Shown here one piece after another: positions 46,092 to 56,644 of a DNA stretch of 64,000 nucleotides. Each line of letters begins with the position of its first letter. The stretch's first letter is position 1. Origin of the DNA: Valencia hispanica (lineage: Eukaryota > Chordata > Actinopteri > Cyprinodontiformes > Valenciidae). The position numbers were made by a program, and so were the translations under genes. The notes beneath the pieces were generated by a model. It was not told the DNA's origin and made no database searches. It saw nothing but the letters and a program-made list of their open reading frames with translations. The stretch covers positions 13,731,571-13,795,570 of the forward strand of contig OY747716.1 of assembly GCA_963556495.2 (NCBI GenBank). Direction: 5' to 3'.

Positions 46092-46630
46092 GTATGTTTA
46101 CATGCACATCTAAATCGAATTTTGGCAATAATCAGACTAATATCTTAACCAGAAAGGGAGCCTTTATCCTAGTTTACATGTCACTCAGAAAATCTAATTA
46201 TTGAATGAAGTGTGTCTGACTCCACGACTTTAGGTGGTGACATGCGCCCTTTCATGCTGGCATTCTTTCAGTTGGACAAGAGAGTCACACAGATAGTAAA
46301 CAAATGCTGGGAGCATTGAAGGAGATGGAGTAAAAGCAGGATATGCACAATGAGCGAATAAATGGACTACACCGCAGCTGCACAGTACATTTCTGTACTG
46401 TACTGTTTGATTGTGGTACAATCATTGTTGCTGCAGTGTTGTGTACCGGTGTTGTCATTCCCGCTTCTGCGGTCTCCTCACTTCCTAGGAAAAGCTCAAC
46501 TAAGGTAAGGTTGGAGTTACATGCAGAGAAATGTGAGTTTCTAACCGCATTATCTGGGTGCATTAGTCCGATTAAGAGAAATCCAATTCGGTAAGACTCT
46601 ACCCCGACTAAAGTGTATACATGAATTTCA
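46092..46630. mobile_element. Probable MITE with TTTACATG / CATGTATACA ends
   Basis: The left part reads GTATGTTTACATGCACATCT with ATCGAATTTTGG. The right part has CCAATTCGGTAAGACTC and GTGTATACATGAA, which is loosely complementary. Elements with such ends are common in teleosts. The ends have diverged and no target duplication is certain. Open frames on both strands inside are incidental. Confidence 0.4.
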
Positions 46631-46734
46631 AAGGCCTGACTTCAGTCGGACAAAGGCAATAATACGGCTTTCTCTTTTCTCTCAACGTTTGACCTCTGTC
46701 ATTGCCAACCAAGGTTACATTACAAAGTATTGAC

Positions 46735-46917
46735 AGGAACTTTTGTTATTCACCAAATACTTTTTTTTTCTGCGATATGATTTCCTGGATTTCTTTTTTA
46801 ACATTCTGTCTCTCACATTTGTGAAGTGTACCTATGATAAAAATTAAAGAACTCTCATCTTTTTAAGTGGGACAACTTGCAGAATCGGTGGCTACCAAAT
46901 ACTTGTTAGCCCCACTG
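46735..46917 (-). mobile_element. Remnant of Tc1-derived MITE with CAGTGGGG ends (one end)
   Basis: The right terminus CCCCACTG (46910-46917) follows AAGTGGGACAACTTGCAGAA and, further in, GTGAAGTGTACCTATGAT. It is the complement of the order seen in the MITE at 56149. The opposite terminus is degraded (CCAAATACTTTTTTTT near 46752). Confidence 0.68.
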
Positions 46918-47022
46918 GATAGGTAATATTGTGTATCATGTGTTGTGTGCGCTTCATGCTAAATTGCTGCTTTTGATTCCCATTTTTTATATTCTATGTT
47001 TTTCTTCATCACCAAATCATGC

Positions 47023-47088
47023 AAAGCACCTTGAATTACCCTGTTGTTGAAATTTTGCTGTACAAATAAAATTGTCTTGCCTTGCCTT
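47023..47088 (+). mobile_element. L2-type LINE family B, 3' tail only
   Basis: AAGCACCTTGAATTACCC, TGTACAAATAAAATTG and CTTGCCTTGCC match the tails at 24991 and 52870. It is an extremely 5'-truncated insertion or a decayed end. Confidence 0.8.
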
Positions 47089-47094
47089 AGTACT

Positions 47095-48455
47095 GGCACC
47101 TCTTCCATTCTATTGAAACCCATATCTTAGGCTTGCAAAAAGTTTTGACAGGGAGGAGTTGAGTCAGCCATCTAATAAAAAAAAAAAGTTCAAACAATCC
47201 TGAGAGTTTGTCCCTGCTCCAAACCTATCCCTCATCTAAATCCAGAGTCACATAAAGGCCAAGCCTAATGTAATCACAGAGTGCTCGTATAAATTAGTAA
47301 GCACTCACCCAAACCGTTAAACTCTGCATGACATCTGTGAGTGTTGTTAAATGCTGGGCATATAGACAGGGGAGGTTTTTTTTTTTTGCTCTTTTTAACA
47401 TGTGTTTATACAGGGCGTACGGACGTCTGTGTAAACACATGGGACGACAGCCTCCAGGTCAAAGGGTTACAGGATTTACATATCAGCTGTCAAAGACTGC
47501 TTCTGCAGAGGTGTAAGATGGGCGGACAAAAAGAAACTGTTCGGTGAGCACTCGAGTAACAAAGTATCTCTCAGCGCTGTATTTGTGAGAAGCCTTACAA
47601 AGACCCATGTGATATGGAGCCCTCTCAGACGGGCAAAGTGGTTGCCTTTTGTTAGCGGATAGCATCCAGGCCCTCTCGCCTCAATGCGACCGCAGTAATT
47701 ATGATATAATTTTTCTTCAGGGTTTCAGCAAGTCTTCTCACTTTACTCAAAGAGGCCTGGAATTGGGCTGGTGTTGGGTGGTGAAAGCTCCGATGCTGGA
47801 AGGTGTTGGGATCTCACAACAGCTTTTTAAAACTTCGTCTGGGAATGTTTTTTATTTTCAGGATGGCTTTGCAACTGGCACAATTAGATACTTTTGAGTC
47901 ATTTCACGCTGACAACAATTTAAAATTAGACCAAAGCTGGGTTGATCTATATTTAGACCATGTCAGACTATATTTAATAAAACCCATTCCCTCCACTGAG
48001 GGTGTATGAAATATACAGTCTTTACATTGTATTTATTACTGTCGGTACCATTATATAATGTTGTAGCATGTGTGACAACATTTGCCATTGATAAAGATTT
48101 GTGTCAGGACTAATTCTTATGTCCAACTAATTTTTGTTAGCATTTGACTTCTTCTGCTGAGGTAGGTTTAAGCGATTACTGTGAGTGCCTGATGTATAAA
48201 GGGGAATGTTTAAGGCATGAATTTGATTTTAAAGTTAAAAAATAAGTAGTCTTTTATTGGCCCCTTTTAGGATAATGGGTTTGGCTAAATAAGACTATTC
48301 AAGCTAGCTCACAGTTATTGATAATTAAAATACTAAAAGAGCTCCGACCAATTAAACCATTTGTTTATCTTGATTTATTTTGGATACATGTTTGGAAAAA
48401 AGAAAAGGTTATAGAGTGACTGACATGTTGCAAACGATTTGTATGTAGTGAGTAG
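47095..48455. other. No recognisable gene
   Basis: Anonymous DNA. Open frames of 60-82 codons lie on both strands without motif. Confidence 0.4.
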
Positions 48456-48460
48456 GCCTA

Positions 48461-48760
48461 TATCTTACTGATTACTGTAATGCCCTGCTCTTTGGTCTTC
48501 CCAAAAAGAGTATATCAGGTTTACAACTACTACAAAATTCCGCAGCACTTGTCCTGATGAAAAGCAGGAGGCGGGAACACATTACACCTGTTTTAAACTC
48601 ATTGCATTGGCTCCCTGTGTGTTTTAGGATTGATTTTAAGGTCCTTTTAATGGGTTTTAAGTGTCTTAATGGTCTTGGGGCTTTTTATATCTCTGAACTG
48701 TTTTTACCATATGAGGCTTGGCGGTCTGGCGCTTTATAAACAAAGTTTGATTTGATATCA
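48461..48760 (+). pseudogene. LINE reverse transcriptase C-terminal fragment (third LINE family)
   Basis: The plus frame from 48461 reads LTDYCNALLFGLPKKSISGL, QLLQNSAALVL, then ITPVLNSLHWLPVCFRIDFK and FKCLNGLGAFYISELFLPY. The DYCN-LLxGLP, QNxAA and LHWLPV-RI-FK series is the C-terminal thumb and tail region of L2/CR1-like LINE proteins. It stops abruptly after PYEAWRSGAL. A TTTGATTTGATATC end then suggests the last part was lost by internal deletion. No YADD box remains. Confidence 0.8.
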
Positions 48761-48764
48761 TAAC

Positions 48765-49295
48765 TAGCTAACTTTTAGCTGCTAGCAACATCAAATTTAG
48801 CTTCTTTCTTTACGCCTGATTCACACCGATTGAAGAACAGATGCGGCCCAGACTCCGTAAAGCTTCCACAAACATGAAAAATCATTGAGTCCAATCAGAG
48901 CATTTTCACCGGCTGAGGTGTGGTGTGGTGTGGATCCGGATGCGGAGCTCTGAAAAGTTTCCACATGAAGTCTATTTATTCCGGGCGCCGCATGCGTATT
49001 TCCATGAAGTTAAAGAAATGACATGAGCCAGACAGGAAGTGAGACGTGGGCCAGCGAGGTGAATCCGCTAAATTTCAGAATAAAACCTGTGTTGCATTTT
49101 TCCCCCCAGCTATTTCTTTTATTAATAATGACAGGGAGATCAGTTTTCAGTGTATGAGAGTTTACGTTATTTTTACAAGTATATCTATAAATGTAGTATG
49201 TCAAATTTTGTCAATGCGTTGCAAACTTTTGCTAAACATGCATTGCTTTCTCAGTGCTTTGCGGAGATGTTCCGAACACGGAATGTTGGTATGTA
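48765..49295. other. Unassigned; possible Harbinger-related GC-rich segment 48840-49000
   Basis: The segment 48840-49000 has ATTTTCACCGGCTGAGG and a GGGCGCCGCATGCGTATTTC word, vaguely like the ACCGG/GCGCG ends of the Harbinger-like family. The resemblance is too weak to assign. A short GTGTG run lies at about 48920. Confidence 0.3.
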
Positions 49296-49299
49296 GTGA

Positions 49300-49744
49300 G
49301 CATAGACTGTAAATAAAGATGGACATCCATCAAGTCACCGTAGGTTTCTGAAGATCTGTATCGAAGCCAACTGGGCGGTTCCCACAACTGCCATCTTGGC
49401 CTCGTCATGCATTTCGTCGCGCCTGGAAAATACAAAAACATGGGCAAAGAGGTGGAGCTGAGAGTGGGGCTGTGAGGGTGGAGGCGGTAGCTTGACACCC
49501 ATCAAACTCTGAGCAGATGTAGTTATGAGCTAAGTGAGCTAACCGGGAGCTAACCGAAGCTAACGGAGGTTAGCGAGCGCTTTTAGCCAGAAAACTGTGG
49601 TTGATCAACACTGCTACCCCTCTACCTTCTAGGCAGGTTCAATAATTTTGTCAAATTAAAGGATGAAGCCTTGTTGGTTAATAACTAAAATTATGTGAAT
49701 TTTAATTAAAACAAGTTTAATTTTAAACCATTTTTGACCAAGCA
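49300..49744 (+). repeat. Unclassified dispersed repeat R1, copy 2
   Basis: It starts AGACTGTAAATAAAGATGG, then GTAGGTTTCTGAAGATCTG, TGCCATCTTGGCCTCG, a GCTAACCG-rich part (49535-49575), and ends in AT-rich sequence with TTTTAATTAAAACAAG. This is the inverted counterpart of 19209-19654. The sequence 49985-50280 may be a further part of the same family. Confidence 0.65.
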
Positions 49745-49984
49745 GCGTTATCTTAAGTGCACAGCAGAAATATAATTTTACTTACCGAAAGAAATGGAGC
49801 AGAGGACTTCTTGGATGGTCTGTTAGTGCAATCAATACCACTACCATCAATACCACAGCAAGCCCTCTTGGTCCAGTAAGTGCAGGATTAACATCCAAAC
49901 ACGAATAAACAGACACAACTGGTGGTCAAGTTCAGAGAAACAAAATAGCCGAGGCTGCGGCCGCGGCCTTCCCTGGAGCAAGGA

Positions 49985-50280
49985 GGGGGGAGCAAGCCGC
50001 TCGCCACCAGGGCTATCGCTGACGGCTCATCTGAGACCTGTCGATCACAAGGACACGCCCTGATTATTCATCATTTCAAGCTTAAATTACATCTAAACGG
50101 ATGGGTTATAAAGAAATTAATCGCCTTCAGAGTTGTCATGAAAATGGCCTAAAATGGCTTTTTGAACCAGGCTGTAAACGTGTTTATTTATGCTGTGAAG
50201 TTGGCCTTTTTAACATGGCTTTTTAACATAGCCCCTAGCGAATGAGGGGGGAACTGCAATTTATGTCACTTCCGGATTGG
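49985..50280. repeat. Dispersed repeat segment, possibly part of R1
   Basis: GGCTATCGCTGACGGCTCAT, GACACGCCCTGATTATTCAT and GAACCAGGCTGTAAACGTG resemble a widespread fish non-coding repeat known to me from other genomes. Class and edges are uncertain. Confidence 0.45.
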
Positions 50281-50289
50281 GATCACATT

Positions 50290-51250
50290 TGTCCGGCGGA
50301 GTTTGCCTTTGGTTGTGAGCTACAGTCAATGGTTGTGAGTCATTTGTTGTCATTTTGGTTTTAAACAGAGAAGTTCATTTTCTGTGGCGGCTTTGTTTTA
50401 GCAGTATTTATTGTAATTTTAATTAATCATTTACATGTCGGTTTATGTAAATAAACAGCATGGGGTCTTCCTAGGTCCTTCGTCTTTTAGTAGCTTATTA
50501 TTATAAATTACTTATTAACTTTTCTGCACAGGCCAATTCGCCCTGTGCAGAAAACTACAGCACTGCTTTTCTTGTCACCGCAGCCTGATGTTCATTCTGA
50601 GCATAACATGGTGGATTGTTTACTGCTGCAAAACTGCTCGTTGCGTGTTAATTTGTGTAACATGGATTTCTGCCGTATCTCTGAGCTGAAACCAACCATG
50701 TTCCTGTTTATTCAGGTTTTTGGTTTTGTGAAAACAATAATTGGGAGAAAACATTTAAGGTTACACAAACATAAAAACAAGTCAAACCGAAATGGGAATA
50801 TTTACACTGATTGCAGGTTCCAGTTCTGCATTAAAAAAAAAAAACATTTACTCTATTAGTGAAAACATAGAAAATAGGGATTCTTAGTTTTCCTAAAAAT
50901 GGTATTAAATTGTCTCTTGTCTTGCATATTGTCTAAACTAGAAGTATCTATAAAATGATACAAAACTTCCATGTATTGCAGACCTGGTATTCTATGACTT
51001 TTGACCCTTTAACTTGTTTTTAACTGCTTTGTCGAATTGTCCAGCCCCTCCCAAAATTGTGCAACATGAAATCCAACAATGACTGTGAATGTTTCCTCAA
51101 TTCCTGTCAAAGTAGTTTTTGTGTGTTTTCGCAAATAGAGCAGAGGGATCATTGATTACAAACTGTGGTTTAATAAATCTATGCTCAGTATAGAATAATA
51201 CAGTACAGGTTTTACCAGACAAAGGATCTTTGACTTTAAAGCAGAGATAA
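50290..51250. other. No recognisable gene
   Basis: AT-rich DNA. A 104-codon plus frame at 50545-50859 has a Lys-rich end made by a poly-A run and no motif. Confidence 0.4.
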
Positions 51251-51257
51251 ACAAACA

Positions 51258-51635
51258 GGGTTGCCAATGTAGCGACTTTATCCCTGTATTTAGCAAGTTT
51301 TTAGACCCCAACAGCAACTCTTTTTCAAAAAAGCGACTGGCGACAAATCTAGCGACTTTTTGCAGTTATTGCGAACTTTTGGAAAATGACGTGAAGCATG
51401 TATCCTTCTTACTCTGCTCACGGAGCAGCAGTATTGCTGTGGGCTCCTCCCCCGTCCCAGAGCGCTAATAGCAGGCGGCCAGTCCGCTGCAGTCCCGCCT
51501 TCCCAGGCCCATCTGCAGTTAGAGCAGATATTTCCCCCACTGTGTCTAGATTGCAAATTAATCGCGCATGTGCGAAGCCCCTGCTGGCTGATCATACCCT
51601 ATGGAGAGAAAATAGTCTCAAAACATCTGTGTGTG
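51258..51635. repeat. Unclassified dispersed repeat with AGCGACTTT words
   Basis: It starts GGGTTGCCAATGTAGCGACT and repeats the words AGCGACTTT and GCGACTGGCGAC, followed by a GC-richer part with CTCCTCCCCCGTCCC. This is a common fish repeat type. I could not define its termini or class. Confidence 0.5.
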
Positions 51636-51639
51636 CGTA

Positions 51640-52010
51640 ATACTTGATTTGTAACTTTTTTAAACCCAGAGGATTCAGTGTTCTACCAGCATTTAAACGC
51701 ATCATGTACGCACAAATCTGGAGGCATGCCACGTGAAATAAGTCTCAAAACCCCTCGTGCAATTGTGACTCTGATCTGTTCGTAAACGTGGTTTTGTCTG
51801 TGTGTATCAGGCGATTGGGGCATACGTATGTAACGATTTGTATGCTCAAAAACATACTCCAAAGGCAAAACCTTATTACTATTCCACCTAAACCACACTA
51901 CCATCAATAATTTAAAAAAAAGATTCTGCAAAAAGTATAATTAAAACAATTATTCGACTTTTGGGACAGCCAATAGCTACTTTCCATGCTGAGGAGGTGG
52001 CATAATTATA
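51640..52010. other. No recognisable gene
   Basis: Short anonymous segment before the nested LINEs. Confidence 0.4.
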
Positions 52011-52126
52011 ATTATGGACAACCCTGAGCATCCTCTTCATGAGACTATCCTGCAACAACAGAGTGTCTTCAATCGGAGGCTTCTTAAGTTTCGCTGCAAC
52101 ACAGACCGCTACAGGAAATCCTTCCT

Positions 52127-52941
52127 AATCCTTCCTCTTTAGGTCCAAAAGTAATTACTTTTGGACCTAAAGAGGAATGATCAAGAGTCAGCACACATCT
52201 TCAGTTAATACAGCTAGAAACTACTGATCAGGCCCATAATCTAGGTGTAGTAATGGACTCAGACCTGAACCTCCAGGGTCACATAAAGAAAGAAAAACTC
52301 ATCCATATGTTTATCTTTAGTCCGATTGATTACTGCAACAGCATCTTCACAGGTCTGCCTAAAAAGTCAATCAGACAGCTGCAGCTGATTCAGAACGCTG
52401 CTGCTCGTGTTCCTCACTAGAACCAGGAAAGTAGAGCACATCACCCCAGTTCTAAAGTCCTTACACTGACTCCCTGTAGCTCAGAGAATAGACTTCAAAA
52501 ATACTCCTACTGGTTTATAAATCATTACATGGCTTAGCACCAAAGTATATTGAAGATCTGCTGTTACTATACCAACCCCCCCCAGACCCCTCAGGTCCTC
52601 TAATTCCAGTCTACTCAACATCCCTAGAATCAGAACATGGAGAAGCAGCTTTCAGTTTCTCTGCTCCTCTAATCTGGAAAAAATTCCAGACAACTGCAAA
52701 ACTACTGAAACACTGAGTTCTTTTAAATCACAACTAAAAACTCATCTGTTTAGAGCTGCCTTTGAGTAATACTTTGACGTATCATATGTTTTGTGTGTGC
52801 TTCTTGCTTCATTGCTGTTTTTACTTTATATGCTTTGTCTGTGTTTTACTGCCATTTTTATTTTACCACTTAATTATATAAAGCACCTTGAATTACCTTA
52901 TTGTTGAAAGTGCGCTGTACAAATAAAATTGCCTTACCTTG
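52127..52941 (+). mobile_element. L2-type LINE family B inserted in another LINE
   Basis: This is the plus-strand counterpart of 24991-25900. It contains TTTTGGACCTAAAGAGGAAT, the ATGGACTCAGACCTGAACCT segment, GATTGATTACTGCAACAGC, CAGCTGCAGCTGATTCAGAA, and a coding end at TAA 52767-52769, then AAGCACCTTGAATTACC and CCTTACCTTGCC. It is 5'-truncated and has an internal deletion after GGGTCACATAAAG relative to the 25-kb copy. CCTTCCT lies at both junctions (52120-52126 and 52942-52948). Confidence 0.83.
52132..52177. repeat. 46-bp perfect palindrome at the L2 5' junction
   Basis: The 23-base arms 52132-52154 and 52155-52177 are exact complements (arm core TTTAGGTCCAAAAGTAA). The right arm is normal L2 coding sequence. 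The left arm is an inverted copy of it. Confidence 0.95.
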
Positions 52942-53059
52942 CCTTCCTGCTCACAGCCATCATGATCTACAACAACTCCTTAAATAATTTGTATGACTTA
53001 CAACAACACTTAATTTCCCTCTGGGATCAATAAAGCATTTTTGAATTTGAATTGAACAC

Positions 53060-54615
53060 TGAACAAATCAATCCCTTAAAATTGTGAAATAGCCCTGTGG
53101 TTTAGCACAGACAAGAGGGTTTCAATTTGACACCACCTTCAGCTTCATTTTCTTACAGTCCAGGCCTTTTACACATAAAATAACATTTTTTGAAGTGCTG
53201 GAGACTTCTTCGGTACTTTTGTTAACTAGGTGGAGGAGAAGTCTTTATTAGTCATCTGTCCAAACAACAGGGGAGCCAGTAAAGAGGTACTTCCCTTTCT
53301 TAGTACTAAAGTCTCAGACGTAGATGCAGGGTGTCAAGCGTAAAGCACTCATTGTCATATCCCATAGTAATGGCTCAAACCAGGTCATGCAGGGTGTAAC
53401 TGGACTGCTCTTTGAAATAAAGGATTTAATTTTGACCAGAAAAGATTTGGCCTTTTCATTTTACTGAGATACATCTCAACTGAGTGGAGATAATTTAACG
53501 CACACTTTGAGATTTACGAAACCCTTAAAAATACTACAAGAACTTTTTTCTAATTTGTTTTTTGGCATTGAGACCCTGTTAGATGACAACGGCCAAGACA
53601 GAAGCATTGTACCAACTGGACAAACCCGGGCTACTCCACACAGATTGGGGATTCATGGATTTCTCAAATAACGTTCTAAAACTCCCATCAGATGAATGTT
53701 AAACTTGTACTAATCAATAAATCTTTTCACTATAAAGACAGGGGCTGTCAGTCTTAAGCAGTTCACCCCAATATGCCAATATCCAGTTCATTTATGTCTA
53801 CCTCAGTGTATCACAGTGTCTTGACCACTAAGTATAGTCATGGCCGCTGTGCATGCGATAGCAGGTCTCCAGGGTTTCACGTCAACAAGGAGAGCAAGAG
53901 CGCCAGCCTATTGATCCCATCCGTTGGGAGAGATAAGCTGTCACCACTCATGAAGTCATTTCATAGGCTGCACGCAGCGGCAGGGCCCGTCTATGTGTGC
54001 TGTACTGAGCTAATATGTTGACACAAATAAAACGAGACGTTTAGCAGCAGGAGGGCGAGCGCTCAAAAATGGCAAAAAACTTGCCGTGTGTCTAACCTAT
54101 TAGGAGACATTCTGTCTGGATGTGGCTCACAGATGTTTCTTTGTGGTAGTGCACTGTGAAACAGTGCTCCATTACTGTACAAAGATTATTACAAGCGTGA
54201 ATCACACTGTGGAGAATTTTTGTTCCTTCATTTGGTGACTTTTATAGGGATTTGGGCTGATTCGTCGGCCAGAACTCTCACAAAAGGCGTAATTCAGTGC
54301 TGAAATCTCTAAGTCAATGTCATCTGAATATGCATAACTAAGAACCAAAATTTCAGGGTGTTTTGCGGTGAAGTTGATCCTGATCCTTTAACATATTTCT
54401 ATGATAAAAGTAAAGCAAAAATACATTTGATATTTTTGCTATTTGAAGCTAGTCTTTATGTTTTGCTAAAGCTTAAATTTAATCAGAAGATTGGTTTGTG
54501 TTGCACAGTTATTCTCCTATATCGAATATTGCATAGCTTTTATTTGACTCTTCTGGTGAAATTATTGCACATAATGAATGTGTATTTTCTCTTCATACCT
54601 CTCCAAATGTATGAT
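53060..54615. other. No recognisable gene
   Basis: Anonymous DNA. An 82-codon frame at 53773-54021 lies in a repeat-free, GC-balanced stretch but has no motif and no splice context. Confidence 0.4.
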
Positions 54616-54620
54616 TCTGA

Positions 54621-54895
54621 CAGAGGTTGCACTAGAATTTTTTCTTGTCAGTCATTTTGACTGAGGAGGTCAATAAAATCTGGTCAAAATCAATTTTTAC
54701 ACGTAAATTTTTAACATTGTAATAATGACATATTCAGTAGTATTTAATTTTGCTTCATTTTCATTCATATTCAATTGGAACAAACTGAACAAACAATCCA
54801 TATTGTGCCGTCACACATCAAGCAAATTAATAAGCTACATGTATTAAATATGAAGATTTCCCCTGCTGTGGCCTGAATGCTCTGATTTTGTCAAA
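54621..54895 (+). repeat. hAT-like terminus family 'AGAGGTCGC', copy 3
   Basis: CAGAGGTTGCACTAGAATTT, GTCAGTCATTTTGACTGAGG, TCTGGTCAAAATC and CCCCTGCTGTGGCCTGAATG follow the same order as in copy 1, over about 275 bases. It is the longest matching pair with 5180-5470. Confidence 0.6.
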
Positions 54896-54899
54896 CAAC

Positions 54900-55970
54900 T
54901 GCTTTAACAGTCAGTACTCCTTGTTTGAACAAAACGTATATTAATCAACACATGTTAGCTTTGGTTTCTGTACAGACCAACATTAGGTGAACTCCCCTCG
55001 ACACTGCAGCAGTGTTTAGAGAGCTGTGAGAAAAAAAAGGGTCTTGTGTCCCGTTTGAGGAGGTGGTTTAGATCTGATGGCAGACCTTCTCTTACCTTGT
55101 TTCTCTCACTCATCACTCTCATTTAGACTTGTTTCCGTTGCAATGCTTTTGGGGAGCCTGAAAAAAAAAACCTGCTCTCTGTGTCATACTACATTCAAGT
55201 GAGGCAGTATTAGTCAGTGTAAGCAAAGTGTAAAATAAACGTGTATAATCAGCAACAGAAACCACAATTTGTTGCCACCCCAGGTAAAGTTCTGAATAAA
55301 TTAATCTGTTATTGCAAAACTGCCATTTCCAGTCTATTTAGAAAAAACACAATAGAGTACAGTAAACTGAGTAAATTGTTTGTGTGGTTAAAAGAAAAAT
55401 ACCACATTAAGAAATATAATCATATAAAAAAAAATTTTGAATACGCATTCAAATGAGTTAATCAGAATAAAAGTTACATTTGAAAATAAACTTTAAGCTG
55501 GTATTAAATGTACCTTTCATTACATTAAACAAGGATTTCTTTATTAATTTTTTTGCTTCCAATGGTCTGAAGTAGTATTCTAATCTTAAATGTCATGTTG
55601 TAATTACCTGGAAGTGGAAAATCATCCTAATTAACAGAAACAACTTGAAACACTGCATCTATGTGGAGTTTATCTATATGTGTTTCACTTAGTGATTAGT
55701 TTAGAAAGACAAACTTTTCACTTATTTTCTATTATATTGAATTGGTCCGTAATGGTTTGTCATTGAATCATCCTGACAATCCCTATACAATAAATGTAAC
55801 TTGGAGCACTTTTAATTGCTACTTTACTTCTACATTTCATGAGACTCTCTGGGAACTTTATGTTAGTAATGCATGGCCTTTGCTTTTCCTAGTGTATGAA
55901 AATGACATGACCCAGAGGCTCATTCCTCTTAGACACTCATTAAATTGGGAAAGATAAGAGAGCCATTCAA
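54900..55970. other. No recognisable gene
   Basis: AT-rich, with a 10-base A run near 55161. Small frames of 71 codons have no motif. Confidence 0.4.
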
Positions 55971-55974
55971 AGAA

Positions 55975-56640
55975 AACATATGCATGTTTATCTTTAGAGG
56001 TCAAAAAATGGCAACAAGGAACTAGCTACTCACCTAAAGCTGCCGATGTCCACAGTCATGATAACCATCTAAAAGTAAAAAGAATCGCATGCTTTGGTTG
56101 GATGAGACGAACATTGAGCTTTTGGACAACAAACACATCAGATAAATACAGTGGGGCAAAAAAGTATTTAGTCAGCCACCCATTGTGCAAATTCTCCCAC
56201 TTAAAAAGATGAGAGAGGCCTGTAATTGTCATCATACTTCAACTATGAGAGACAATTTTTTTTTACCCCACTGTAAGATATAAAAGAAAGGGTAGATATG
56301 CACCTTACGGCCACTGTTAAATATGATGAGGGATCGTTTTCTTTCAGTCTCTAAGAACCTTGTTAGAGCATCCAACATCATAACATCTTCAAAATACTAG
56401 GTGGTTAGGATCTGCCTGCCTCTGCTAGAAGCCAGAAAAAGGGGTTCATCATTTTGTCTTTCAATAGGATAATAATGCAAAACGTGGCCAAACCAATACA
56501 GACATGGTCCAGCAGACACAGTATGTTTCTTCTTTGACCGCCTCAGTCCAGTTAATCTGTAGAAAACCTGTGGGCCGAGCCAAAGGGAGGAGAACACAGG
56601 AGGGGGCCCAGGACTCCGGATGACCTACAGCTGTGCAACT
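55975..56640 (+). mobile_element. Degenerate Tc1-like remnant, family B, copy 2
   Basis: GGATGAGACGAACATTGAGC (first catalytic block region), CTGTTAAATATGATGAGGGA, AACCTTGTTAGAGCATCCAA, TTCAATAGGATAATAATGCA (decayed QDN block) and GGAGGGGGCCCAGGACTCC follow transposase order. It is interrupted by a 125-bp MITE at 56149-56273. No terminal repeats or open frame remain. Confidence 0.75.
56149..56273 (+). mobile_element. 125-bp internally deleted MITE with CAGTGGGG ends, in a TA site
   Basis: Left end CAGTGGGGCAAAAAAGTATT, right end inverted CAGTGGGGTAAAAAAAAATT, flanked by TA on both sides (56147-56148 and 56274-56275). The interior keeps TTGTGCAAATTCTCCCACTT and AACTATGAGAGACA. TA target and CAGTGGGG ends point to Tc1/mariner mobilisation. 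Confidence 0.85.
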
Positions 56641-56644
56641 GGTT

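Larger units (their letters stand above)
52014..53033 (+). pseudogene. C-terminal end of another LINE protein, split by an L2 insertion
   Basis: The first piece (52014-52126) reads MDNPEHPLHETILQQQSVF, then RRLLKFRCNTDRYRKSFL. The second piece (52949-53033) reads on as LLTAIMIYNNSLNNLYDL to a TAA stop, then a 3' end with TCCCTCTGGGATCAATAAAG and a TTTGAATTTGAATTG tail (to about 53057). The pieces join at CCTTCCT, present on both sides of the inserted L2. I recognise the QQQSVF-RRLL-DRYRKSFLPTAI-YN pattern as a fish LINE protein C-terminus, but not its clade. Confidence 0.7.

Noticed and set aside
52014..53057. Endogenous retrovirus fragment
   Set aside because: The reverse transcriptase motifs and 3' tails are of non-LTR type. 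No LTR pair, protease, envelope or primer-binding site was seen anywhere in the window.
53773..54021. 82-codon frame as a small host protein
   Set aside because: No motif, no start context evidence and no splice partners. Kept only as unassigned DNA.
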